A stretch of 64,000 nt of DNA, taken from assembly GCA_027081115.1 (NCBI GenBank), contig JALWLD010000057.1, positions 62,001 through 126,000 of the forward strand, read 5' to 3'. Shown here one piece after another: positions 43,139 through 51,654 of this stretch. The notes below the pieces were generated by a model, which worked only from the letters and a program-made list of their open reading frames with translations, ran no database searches and was not told where the DNA came from. Both the position numbers and the translations under genes were made by a program. Position 1 is the stretch's first letter. Every line of letters begins with the position of its first letter. This DNA comes from Sulfurovum sp. GTDB taxonomy: Bacteria > Campylobacterota > Campylobacteria > Campylobacterales > Sulfurovaceae.

Positions 43139-44530
43139 TCATTTAGTCAGGAATGATAAAAAGCCTTTATTCTCTTTTCTGAGTCTCTCATAGTGTGGTA
43201 TGGCTCTTTGAATCCCTAGATCAACAGCTTCTTCATACAGTACTTCGGCTTTCTTTTTATCTTTAGGGGTATTAATACCATATTCATAAAACTGAGCCAG
43301 ATCACAAATGGCTTCAGGGTAATCGTCATTGACCGCCAGACGGTTGATAAGTGTAAAGGCTTCTTCTATGTTCTGTTGGAGAAGATCCCCTTTAAACAAG
43401 GCTCTGGCGAGTTGAAATTGTGCGTATTTTGACTCTGTAGCTGCACAGAGAAGTAGAAGTGTAGCTGCTTCCTCAGGGTTTTCTTCTTGAAGATGCATAA
43501 CTTTTTTTATGACGCTTTCAACATCCTCTTCTGTGTATCCTTCCTGGGCTATTTGGGCTAACCACTGATTGACAGAATCAAAACTCTCTTTTGGATTTGC
43601 TTCTATAGTAGGATATTGTACTTGCATATTGTTCAGTTTCTGCTCTATATAGGAGATAGCTTTGTAGTTTTGTATGGTAGGGACTACTTCTTCTTCATCC
43701 CCGTGGTTTTCTTCAGAACGCTCTTCGTTCTTCTCCTGCGCTTTTTCATAGATTTCTTCAACTTGTGAGACTGTTAAAACCTCTTTTGCTTCATCATCTT
43801 CTGCCGGGGTATTGTTTTGGACTTCATCTACTGTATTGACCTGATGTGTGACTTTTTCTAAAATATCATGAAGTAGCTCTTCTTCATTGAAAACCTTAGG
43901 TTCATTTTCCTTTTTGATCTCTTCTTTGGATAACTCTGGGAAGTCATCGATTTTTATCTCCGTGACTGTTGTTTCATGGTTATCAAAAAAAGTATCTTTT
44001 TCTATGGGGTTCTCTTCTGTAATATCATTTTCTAGGGTATTCCAAAAATCATTTTTTAAAGGGTCATTGATATCTATATCAATATTGTCAGGCATAACTT
44101 CATTTGTTTTTACATTGAGCAGCATGTCAAAATCTACTGTTTCATGTATCTTGGTGGGAGATACTTTTGACTCTTTGTCCATCTGCATCATATCGTCTAG
44201 TTCAAGGACGGTATTTTCATTTACTGGTGCAGGTGTCTCTACAGTGAAGAGATCAAACTCTTCTATAATAGCTCTGTCTTTAGCTTCCTGACGCTCTTTT
44301 TCATGCTGGAAACTTCTTTGCAGTATCTCATGATTGGGAGTTTCAATATATGTTTTTATTTGTGCTTGTGCCTGTGCATAGTTTTCCTCTTGAAGTGTGC
44401 TGATAATCTCTTGTATTTTCTCATCAGAGTGTAGAATTCTAAGTTTAAGGATTTGGAGTTGAATGGTTTCAATGTCGGTAATGGAGATCGCAAGATTAAT
44501 AATACTCAATCTCTTTTTTGTCTGGTTCAT
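43139..44530 (-). CDS. Acidic protein with C-terminal Sel1-like repeats
   Basis: 463 residues with no signal peptide. The N-terminal ~80 residues are helical. A long, highly acidic and probably disordered middle (about 85-290) is rich in Glu, Asp, Thr and Asn. The C-terminus (about 335-455) has helical repeats of Sel1/TPR type, for example AATESKYAQFQLARALFKGD and LAQFYEYGINTPKDKKKAE. Such repeats bind partner proteins. Function unknown. It lies 77 bases after the antiporter gene and converges on bioA. Confidence 0.75.
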   Translation of the reverse strand: MNQTKKRLSIINLAISITDIETIQLQILKLRILHSDEKIQEIISTLQEENYAQAQAQIKTYIETPNHEILQRSFQHEKERQEAKDRAIIEEFDLFTVETPAPVNENTVLELDDMMQMDKESKVSPTKIHETVDFDMLLNVKTNEVMPDNIDIDINDPLKNDFWNTLENDITEENPIEKDTFFDNHETTVTEIKIDDFPELSKEEIKKENEPKVFNEEELLHDILEKVTHQVNTVDEVQNNTPAEDDEAKEVLTVSQVEEIYEKAQEKNEERSEENHGDEEEVVPTIQNYKAISYIEQKLNNMQVQYPTIEANPKESFDSVNQWLAQIAQEGYTEEDVESVIKKVMHLQEENPEEAATLLLLCAATESKYAQFQLARALFKGDLLQQNIEEAFTLINRLAVNDDYPEAICDLAQFYEYGINTPKDKKKAEVLYEEAVDLGIQRAIPHYERLRKENKGFLSFLTK

Positions 44531-44607
44531 GGCACAATCCTGTTTCAGGTTTTTAACTTATTTGAATAAGAAAGTATAACCAAACATACTTTACAAAAGT
44601 GACAACT

Positions 44608-46227
44608 CTATGATGATTGGGAGGACATGTTGCATTTTAAGACCGAATCAACCATCCCCCGTGCCATTTGTTCGGTACCCACAAGAATTTCATAGTTCGG
44701 AAATTCCTCTTTGAGTAACTCTTTTTCTATAAACCTGTCTACTTTAATGACAACTTTGGCATCAAGAGACATTTGAGTGAGGACTTCGCAAATAAGATGT
44801 AGTTTTTCAGAGTTATCCAATGCTACGATGACCACAGCAGAATCTTTGATATTGACGGATTCTAAAATGGTCTTATTGGCACCATTTCCAAAGATCACAT
44901 TTTTTTTATTTTTCTGTGCCTCTTGTACATTGTATATGTTATTATCGATGGCAATGTAATTTACACCACGTGTATCGAGCTTATCAGAAATTTTACGACC
45001 CAAACGTCCATAACCAAGCACAATGATGTGGTCGTTCAGTGTAGTATATTGTGTCATTTCTGGCTCACTATCTTCCTCTTTGAGTAAAAAACTGGCAATA
45101 GAAGAGATGTTTCGTAGAACAAATGGAGTCATGATCATGGAGATAGCAATGGTTACAATGAGCACTTGAGAGACCGTGGGATCAATAAGGTTTTTCGCCC
45201 CTGCCAACTCAAAGACTACCAACCCGAATTCACCTAGTTGAAAGAGAGCTAAAGCAGTTTTCATTGCCACTCGTTTTTGTACGGACTTCAGTAGAAGTAG
45301 ATAAATGATGGCAGATTTTATCAAGGTAAAGAGAATCAATAGACCTATAATCGTAAAAAAGTATTGACCAATAATAGTAAAATCGATCTGCATACCTACG
45401 GTAATGAAAAAGATCCCCAAGAGCAGATCTCTAAAAGGAATGAGATCAGCTTCAACTTGATGTTTGTATCGTGTCTCTGCAATGATCATTCCTGCTATCA
45501 GTGCACCCAGAGAGTATGAAAAACCTAAAGAGTGAGCCAGTGTTGATGCCCCCATGACAAGAAAGAGTACAGAACCTATAAAAATTTCATTGGAGTCACT
45601 TTTGACTACCTCTTTAAAAAAAGGTTCAAGTATAAATCTTCCAAAGGCCCACAGTGCGGCAAAAAGAAGAAGAGCGTCTATAGCAGTTTTGAATAGCAGT
45701 TTACTCATGGAAATATTATCTGTGGAGAGGATGGTAATCATTAAAAGAATGGGTACCACCATGATGTCTTGAAATATAAGAATCCCAAGGGAGCGTTTGC
45801 CGTATTCTTTACTGATCTCTCTGTTGGAGTTGAGTATTTTCAGGACTATGGCAGTTGATGAAAGTGCCAATGCTGCGGAGATGATGATGGAAGATTGAAA
45901 GTTTTGAGCAAAGGCATAATGTGCAAGTATATAAAAAACAATCATACTTAAACCTACTTGCAGTGTACCATAGAGGAAAACCTCTTTGCGCATTTTTACC
46001 AAGTGGCGAATAGAGAATTCAAGACCAATGGTAAACATCAGGAAAACAATACCAAACTCCGCAATGGTTTGCAACTCTTCAGAGTGTGTGGCATGTCGAA
46101 TTTGTAAAAAATAGCTGATGATGATACCTGTAGCAATATATCCTATGATAGTAGGGATGTGAAAACGTAGAAGTATCAAATTGGTGATAGTGGCAATAAA
46201 TATGGTTAAGACAATGATTTCAAGCAT
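44608..46227 (-). CDS. CPA2-family cation/proton antiporter with RCK domain (KefB-like)
   Basis: 539 residues. About 12 membrane helices fill residues 1-385; IIGYIATGIIISYFLQ, GIVFLMFTIGLEFSI and LALSSTAIVLKILNSN are typical of the Na+/H+ exchanger fold in Kef proteins. A TrkA-N domain follows (about 400-510) with the NAD-binding glycine motif VLGYGRLGRKISDKL. It probably exports potassium or another cation in exchange for protons under nucleotide or redox control. No ancillary kefG-type gene is present. It starts 11 bases after the aldolase-like gene. Confidence 0.9.
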   Translation of the reverse strand: MLEIIVLTIFIATITNLILLRFHIPTIIGYIATGIIISYFLQIRHATHSEELQTIAEFGIVFLMFTIGLEFSIRHLVKMRKEVFLYGTLQVGLSMIVFYILAHYAFAQNFQSSIIISAALALSSTAIVLKILNSNREISKEYGKRSLGILIFQDIMVVPILLMITILSTDNISMSKLLFKTAIDALLLFAALWAFGRFILEPFFKEVVKSDSNEIFIGSVLFLVMGASTLAHSLGFSYSLGALIAGMIIAETRYKHQVEADLIPFRDLLLGIFFITVGMQIDFTIIGQYFFTIIGLLILFTLIKSAIIYLLLLKSVQKRVAMKTALALFQLGEFGLVVFELAGAKNLIDPTVSQVLIVTIAISMIMTPFVLRNISSIASFLLKEEDSEPEMTQYTTLNDHIIVLGYGRLGRKISDKLDTRGVNYIAIDNNIYNVQEAQKNKKNVIFGNGANKTILESVNIKDSAVVIVALDNSEKLHLICEVLTQMSLDAKVVIKVDRFIEKELLKEEFPNYEILVGTEQMARGMVDSVLKCNMSSQSS

Positions 46228-46238
46228 AATTTAGATGT

Positions 46239-46811
46239 TTAGAGGTTGGCACTTAAAGCCAAGAGTCTACAGGAATTTTCCAAAATGGATATTTTTTTTG
46301 CCATCTCAATGATATCTCTGTCATAACAGATCACACCAAAACCTTTAATGAGAAGCAGATGGGTATCACTTTTTTGAAAAAACTGGTGTATTTCGTAGGG
46401 TGCACGTTCTATCCAATCTTCTATGTTTTTAGGATCATAGACCAATACTTCTCCTAAGACTTTTTTCCCATAATAGTCCTGAGGAGAGACTTTCCCGTGT
46501 TTAAGAGAAAATGCAGTGGCATAGGGTGGCATGGTATAGGAGACATATTTGGCATTGGGAATAGTTTTGTATATAAGCTCATGGATATGCGCATCTGTTG
46601 TTGCCAGACTCCAACGGTAATCTCTCTTTTGACAGTCAAGTTTAACAAGAGATTCTGTTGTTACTTCATCTAAAATAGTATCTGCGGAGTTAATGATAAA
46701 TGAGCTTGGTCCGATCCTGGCAGAGATAGATCCATGGTAGACAGAAAAAAAGTTTTTATGAAAGAGTGAAAGTGAAATATGTTTAATATCTTCGATGAGG
46801 TGTTTGTCCAT
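46239..46811 (-). CDS. Class II aldolase/adducin-like protein lacking the zinc ligands
   Basis: 190 residues, the normal size of the class II aldolase/adducin domain. The fold is recognisable (SVYHGSISARIGPSSFIINS; ATTDAHIHELIYKTIPNA; YTMPPYATAFSLKHGK; LLLIKGFGVICYDRDIIEMA). However, the usual HxH is Tyr92-Thr-Met94, and the histidine of the later NHG/HHG motif is replaced by Phe158. All three zinc-binding histidines are therefore missing, so aldolase or epimerase activity is unlikely. It may be a structural or regulatory member like adducin. It is the first gene of the run ending in the Sel1 protein. Confidence 0.8.
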   Translation of the reverse strand: MDKHLIEDIKHISLSLFHKNFFSVYHGSISARIGPSSFIINSADTILDEVTTESLVKLDCQKRDYRWSLATTDAHIHELIYKTIPNAKYVSYTMPPYATAFSLKHGKVSPQDYYGKKVLGEVLVYDPKNIEDWIERAPYEIHQFFQKSDTHLLLIKGFGVICYDRDIIEMAKKISILENSCRLLALSANL

Positions 46812-46861
46812 GTGTGACTCTTCCTTTTTGTGTCTACTAATGAGATTTTGTATTATTTTGG

Positions 46862-46867
46862 TATTAT
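46862..46867 (+). promoter_or_regulatory. Probable -10 box of rsmH
   Basis: TATTAT in TTTTGGTATTATAAC, 54 bases before the GTG start. Transcription from here would carry the heptamer repeat in the leader. Confidence 0.4.
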
Positions 46868-46879
46868 AACACGTATTTT

Positions 46880-46904
46880 AATTAGAAATTAGAAATTAGA
46901 AATT
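46880..46904. repeat. Tandem heptamer AATTAGA, 3.6 copies
   Basis: Three perfect AATTAGA units and a partial fourth lie between the putative -10 and the ribosome site of rsmH. Copy-number change would alter leader length in 7-nt steps, not the reading frame. Confidence 0.85.
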
Positions 46905-46921
46905 TGTAATGAAGGAAAGTC

Positions 46922-47854
46922 GTGGAAACACCTCATATACCTGTACTTTTGGAAGAAGTGTTAGAAAGTTTTTCTTCTGTACCCGAAGGTTATTTTGTTG
47001 ATTGTACGTTGGGGTATGCAGGACACAGCTCTGAAGTTTTAAAGCGGTATGTAGACCTTAAACATATCGGTATTGACAGAGATGATGAAGCTTTGTCCTT
47101 TTCTCAAAAAAAATTGGCACCTTTTGAAGGAAGAAGCAAACTCTATAAAGGTACTTTTGCTACTGTGCTTCCTACCTTGAAAGAAGTACCGATTACGGCA
47201 TTGTTGGCAGACTTTGGTGTCTCCTCTTTGCAGCTTGATAAAAAAGAGCGTGGATTTTCTTTTACTTCCCAAACCCTTGATATGCGTATGGATGCCTCTG
47301 CTGCATTGAGTGCTTATGAAGTTGTCAACAGCTACAGTAAAGTCCAGCTTGAATATATTTTTGATACCTACGGAGAGGTACGCTCTTATAGAAAACTAGC
47401 CGGTGCCATAGTGGAATCCAGAGCCAAAAAACCTATACAGAGTGCTATAGAACTTTCCGAGATTGCTAAAACTGTTATCCCCGCAGGTGGCAAAATACAC
47501 CCTGCTACTTTAATGTTTCAAGCCATTCGTATAGAAGTAAACAATGAACTCGGAGAGATAGAAGGGCTGCTTGATGCCATTGAAGCCAAACATTTTGAAA
47601 ATGAAGTGGTATCTTTGATAACTTTTCACTCTTTAGAAGACCGCCTGGTTAAAAACCGTTTTAAAAAATGGAGTACTGCCTGTATCTGTGATCCTCATGC
47701 CATGCGTTGTACCTGTGGGAAGAACCATGCGTTAGGTAAAGCACTTTCACGTAAACCGATAACTGCAAGCAAAGAAGAGTTAAAGATCAACCCAAGAAGC
47801 AGGTCTGCGAAACTAAGATCATTTCGGTTTTCTACGAAAGCAGGGAATAATTAG
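46922..47854 (+). CDS. rsmH: 16S rRNA (cytosine-1402-N4)-methyltransferase
   Basis: 310 residues with a GTG start at 46922, supported by AAGGAAAG six bases upstream. HIPVLLEEVLESFS, YFVDCTLGYAGHSSEVLKRY (SAM loop), ALLADFGVSSLQLDKKERGF, DMRMDAS and ITFHSLEDRLVK are RsmH (MraW) signatures. It methylates C1402 in the decoding centre of 16S rRNA. It is followed with one-base overlap by a small FtsL-like gene, the classical order at the start of division clusters. Confidence 0.96.
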   Translation: METPHIPVLLEEVLESFSSVPEGYFVDCTLGYAGHSSEVLKRYVDLKHIGIDRDDEALSFSQKKLAPFEGRSKLYKGTFATVLPTLKEVPITALLADFGVSSLQLDKKERGFSFTSQTLDMRMDASAALSAYEVVNSYSKVQLEYIFDTYGEVRSYRKLAGAIVESRAKKPIQSAIELSEIAKTVIPAGGKIHPATLMFQAIRIEVNNELGEIEGLLDAIEAKHFENEVVSLITFHSLEDRLVKNRFKKWSTACICDPHAMRCTCGKNHALGKALSRKPITASKEELKINPRSRSAKLRSFRFSTKAGNN

Positions 47855-48132
47855 TGGTAAAACAAAAGAAGAAAGCAGCACCTAACGGTATCACTTTTGG
47901 CATGATCTCGGTGGTCATCATGTCTATGACGATTATTCTTATTTTAACTATGATCAAGATCTACTTGAGCAATCAGATCTATTATGAGAGTAAAACAGTC
48001 AATAAGATACAAAGAGAAGTAGCTGCACTGCAGGCAGAAAATATCATTTTAAAACAAAATGTAGAGGCACTGAAGTTTAAAAACAGAGTTACAGATACTA
48101 TTTTTGTCATCTCTGATACGGATAATGAATGA
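47854..48132 (+). CDS. Small bitopic coiled-coil protein, FtsL-like candidate
   Basis: 92 residues from a GTG inside the rsmH stop (TAGTG). A basic N-terminus (VKQKKKAAPNG) is followed by one membrane helix (about 14-36) and a periplasmic coiled coil (about 45-80: KIQREVAALQAENIILKQNV). Size, topology and position right after rsmH match FtsL, a poorly conserved divisome protein, but sequence alone cannot prove it. Its end overlaps the RND permease start (ATGA). Confidence 0.72.
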   Translation: MVKQKKKAAPNGITFGMISVVIMSMTIILILTMIKIYLSNQIYYESKTVNKIQREVAALQAENIILKQNVEALKFKNRVTDTIFVISDTDNE

Positions 48133-51100
48133 TTAGACAATTTATTACTTTTGCAATAGATAAACCCATTATCAATCATATTTTGATGGTCTTTATGCTG
48201 GTCTTGTCTATTTTCGCCTATCATGATATTCCTAAAGAGATATTTCCTCCCTCTACACTTGACCAGATCAATATCACAGGTGGCTACCCTGGTGCTTCTG
48301 CAGATGTATTGGATAAGATGGCTGTTAAAAATATTGAGGATGATTTGAAGACCATCTCAGAGATTGAGAATATTGATACAGTTATTCAAAATGGTTTCTT
48401 TAACATTAAAGCAGATGTTAAAGTAGGCTCTGACAATCAACTGGTACTCTCTGATGTCAAAGATATTATTTCCAATGTAAGACGTGACATTCCTGCAGAT
48501 ATGGATGAACCCATTGCAAAGATCACAGTACATGATTTCCCTCTGTTGCTTATAGCTATATCGGGTAATGTAGAGACTAAAAGACTTTTGGATGTGGCAG
48601 AAGCCTTAAAGACAAAATTAAGTAATTACAAGGATTTAAGTGGGATTGCCATACGTGGTGATGCAGATGATGAAGTCCTCATACAGATTGATAATGAAAA
48701 GTTGACAGCGTATGGGCTCTCCAAAGATGCTGTCTATAAAGCTATCTCTGCTTTGAGTTCTATTTTTCCTATTGGTACTATTGAACAGAAGGGAAACCAC
48801 CTCTACCTCTCTACAATCAATGGAGAAAAATCTGTGGAAGCATTGGAATCAACACTCATTAACGTATCAGGAAAGAGAGTACGTCTGGGTGACATTGCAA
48901 CAGTTACGCTTGGCTTGAGTGAGAGTAAAGAGATTTCTCATTTCAATGGAGTTAAAAATATCTCTATTAACATTAACAAAACCAAACAAGGCAATGCAAT
49001 TGCCTTGAGTAAAGAGATCAAAGCACTGCTTGTTGAGTTTCAAAAAGAGTATGAAGATGTAAAGTTTGAAGCCTATACCGATACTTCTATTTGGATTAAG
49101 AACAGACTGAACCTTGTCTCATCCAATATTCTTTTTGGCCTTATTTTGGTCTTTTTAGCACTTTTTATGTCTGTCAACTATAAGATAGCCCTGGTAGTTG
49201 CTATTGGTATTCCCGCTTCTTTTATGATTACCCTTATTGGTGCAGATATGATAGGTTACAGTCTCAATATGTTAACGCTTTTGGGTGCACTTATTGCACT
49301 GGGAATGCTTGTCGATGAAGCCATTGTCGTAGCAGAAAACATATATCGGCATATGGAGATGGGGAAAACTCCTCGTGAAGCGGCTATAGATGGTTCGGTT
49401 GAAATGTTCCCTGCAGTATTGACAGCTACATTGACAACAGTCTTTGCATTTTTGCCACTGCTCATTTTGAGTGGGGAGATGGGTATGTTCATGAAAGTTT
49501 TGCCTGTGATGATCTCTATTTTACTGATCTCTTCACTCTTTGAAGCCTTTTATTTCCTGCCTTTACACTCTAAAGAGTTTTTTTCTATGAAAGACACAAA
49601 GTCTGCACATGATCGCTCTGAATTTTGGCAAAAACTTGATGTAAAGTATGAAGCACTTTTATCAAAATTTTTAAAAAAGAAAAAACGTTCTTTGTTTGTT
49701 TTGGTTACTTTTATCATTGTTTTAACTATAGGTATGATGAGTTTAACCAAGTTTAAACTTTTCCCGGAATTTGACTCTACACAGATATATCTCAATGGTA
49801 AAGTAGATGTCAATTCTAAACTTGAAGATACTGAAAAAAGAGTTACACAGATAGAAAAGGCCTTGTTGGAGTATTATAAGTCACATGGAGGAGAGAAAGA
49901 AGTTTCATCCATTACTTCTGTGATAGGGATACTTTTCAACTCTGACCAGACTTTTGAGACAGGAGATAACCTTTTCCATATTTTCATTAATCTGCATGAA
50001 AAAGCCCCTGAAAACTTTTTTGATACCTATTTAAATCCTATTTTCTCATTGGAATATGATGGCTCAGATATGATACGTGAACAAAAAGCACAGGAGATAG
50101 CCAAAAATACACAGGATGAAGTGATAAAGAAATTTAAAGCTATGAAGCTTTCTACAGGAAATAATATTTTTACTGAGATCAATCTCTTTGTACCACAAAC
50201 CGGGATTGTTGGCCATGATATTGAGATAGGGCTCAATACTATTGATGAGAAAAAACAGTTGGCTGCTATTGTCAAACTTAAGGAGGCTCTTGAAAACATA
50301 GAAGGTGTGTTTGATGTGACAGACAATGCTACAGAGGGAGTTAAGGAACTTAAACTTCGTGTCAATGAATATGGCCAGATGTTAGGCTTCTCAGAAGCAT
50401 ATGTGGCTTCTTTGTTAAAAGGTACATTTCTTAAAGGTGAGTATGGAAAGATGTTTGATGACAAAGGGCTGATACGTGTACGCATTGAAGATCCAGATAA
50501 AGATGAAAACCTTGATATCAAGTCCGTTAAACTGACCACGCCTGATGGTCAACAGGTAGTCAGATTGGATGATATTTGTGATTTCATCTATAAAAAATCA
50601 TATGTTAAGATTTTTAAAGAAGATGGAGACAGAGTACGTACAGTGATTGCCAGAGTGGAGAGTAAGACGGTGTTAGCCACAGAAGTAATGCAGCAGATCA
50701 AACCTCTTTTAGAAGAATTTGAAAAAGAGGGTACCCATGTTATTGTCAAAGGAGAAGAGAAAGAGAACAATCAGATGAAAAAAGAGATGTCTGAAGCTGC
50801 CCTCATCGCTATTTTTCTTATCTTTATTTCTTTAGTCTGGATGTTTAATTCATTGGTTTTGCCATTGATCATTATCTCTACTATACCACTCTCTATTGTG
50901 GGTGCTTTGGTGGGTACTTATATCATGGGTATTAATATGACTCTGCCAGGTATTATGGGGATGATCGGTCTTGCGGGTGTTGTAGTAAATGATGGATTGA
51001 TCATGTTGAGTTTTATCAAAGAGAGTAAAAACCATAATGAAATGAAAAAGAGGGCAGGACACAGGCTTAGACCGATACTGCTTACCTCTGTGACTACGGT

Positions 51101-51266
51101 ACTGGGCCTCTCTTCCATGATCTTCTTTGCGAGTGGGCAAGCACTCATCATCCAGCCTATGGCGATCTCTCTGGGCTTTGGTATTGCTTGGGCAACGATA
51201 CTGAATCTCTATTATGTTCCTTTACTTTACTCTGTTATTTATAAAGTACCTGAAGCATCAAAGTAG
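48129..51266 (+). CDS. RND-family efflux permease
   Basis: 1045 residues, the normal RND length, with one helix near the N-terminus, a large periplasmic loop (about 35-330), six helices (about 335-540), a second loop (about 550-860) and six helices at the end. The TM4 proton-relay site reads Asp396-Glu397 (GMLVDEAIVVAENIYR) instead of Asp-Asp, and the TM10 lysine position reads Asn954-Asp955 (GVVVNDGLIMLSF). This is a known variant pattern in environmental HAE-type pumps, as far as I recall. No membrane-fusion or outer membrane partner is adjacent. Substrate unknown. Confidence 0.92.
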   Translation: MIRQFITFAIDKPIINHILMVFMLVLSIFAYHDIPKEIFPPSTLDQINITGGYPGASADVLDKMAVKNIEDDLKTISEIENIDTVIQNGFFNIKADVKVGSDNQLVLSDVKDIISNVRRDIPADMDEPIAKITVHDFPLLLIAISGNVETKRLLDVAEALKTKLSNYKDLSGIAIRGDADDEVLIQIDNEKLTAYGLSKDAVYKAISALSSIFPIGTIEQKGNHLYLSTINGEKSVEALESTLINVSGKRVRLGDIATVTLGLSESKEISHFNGVKNISININKTKQGNAIALSKEIKALLVEFQKEYEDVKFEAYTDTSIWIKNRLNLVSSNILFGLILVFLALFMSVNYKIALVVAIGIPASFMITLIGADMIGYSLNMLTLLGALIALGMLVDEAIVVAENIYRHMEMGKTPREAAIDGSVEMFPAVLTATLTTVFAFLPLLILSGEMGMFMKVLPVMISILLISSLFEAFYFLPLHSKEFFSMKDTKSAHDRSEFWQKLDVKYEALLSKFLKKKKRSLFVLVTFIIVLTIGMMSLTKFKLFPEFDSTQIYLNGKVDVNSKLEDTEKRVTQIEKALLEYYKSHGGEKEVSSITSVIGILFNSDQTFETGDNLFHIFINLHEKAPENFFDTYLNPIFSLEYDGSDMIREQKAQEIAKNTQDEVIKKFKAMKLSTGNNIFTEINLFVPQTGIVGHDIEIGLNTIDEKKQLAAIVKLKEALENIEGVFDVTDNATEGVKELKLRVNEYGQMLGFSEAYVASLLKGTFLKGEYGKMFDDKGLIRVRIEDPDKDENLDIKSVKLTTPDGQQVVRLDDICDFIYKKSYVKIFKEDGDRVRTVIARVESKTVLATEVMQQIKPLLEEFEKEGTHVIVKGEEKENNQMKKEMSEAALIAIFLIFISLVWMFNSLVLPLIIISTIPLSIVGALVGTYIMGINMTLPGIMGMIGLAGVVVNDGLIMLSFIKESKNHNEMKKRAGHRLRPILLTSVTTVLGLSSMIFFASGQALIIQPMAISLGFGIAWATILNLYYVPLLYSVIYKVPEASK

Positions 51267-51295
51267 AAGTAAAAGGAAGATTAACAATTTTTGGC

Positions 51296-51301
51296 TATAA
51301 T
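51296..51301 (+). promoter_or_regulatory. -10 box before the DUF2018 gene
   Basis: TATAAT in TTTTTGGCTATAATAAT, 39 bases before the ATG. It could drive the whole DUF2018-ispB-hemA-proS-hemC run. Confidence 0.6.
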
Positions 51302-51339
51302 AATTTCCTTTAAAAATAATAAGATATAGGATAAAAAAT

Positions 51340-51639
51340 ATGAGCAATTATATCGATGAAGATGATGATTATGGTGATTATAAAGATGACTTTTGGGGAC
51401 GTTCTCCACAGTCTAGTTACTTTGAAATAGCAAAAACTGCTAACCAGAATGTAGTAGAGACAGAACTTGAGGCTGTCTTTAGACGATTGGCAGTGGCCGA
51501 GCGTATGCTTGAAGAGAGAGGTCTTGATGAGGCACTTGAGCAAGAGATCTCTGCTACAATGATTGACAAAGATATCGATGGTAGAATGATGACTGTGTTC
51601 ATTGACCTAGTTGCAAATATTGTGACGAAGTGCGAATAA
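51340..51639 (+). CDS. DUF2018-family small helical protein (HP0242-like)
   Basis: 99 residues. An acidic start (NYIDEDDDYGDYKDDFWG) precedes helices (VETELEAVFRRLAVAERMLE; GLDEALEQEISATMI; MMTVFIDLVANIV) that match the pattern of H. pylori HP0242, including the ending ANI. HP0242 is known for a knotted dimer. Position supports this: H. pylori also has this gene close to the polyprenyl synthase, hemA and proS genes. Cellular function is unknown. Confidence 0.8.
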   Translation: MSNYIDEDDDYGDYKDDFWGRSPQSSYFEIAKTANQNVVETELEAVFRRLAVAERMLEERGLDEALEQEISATMIDKDIDGRMMTVFIDLVANIVTKCE

Positions 51640-51654
51640 GCAAATAGGATCAAA

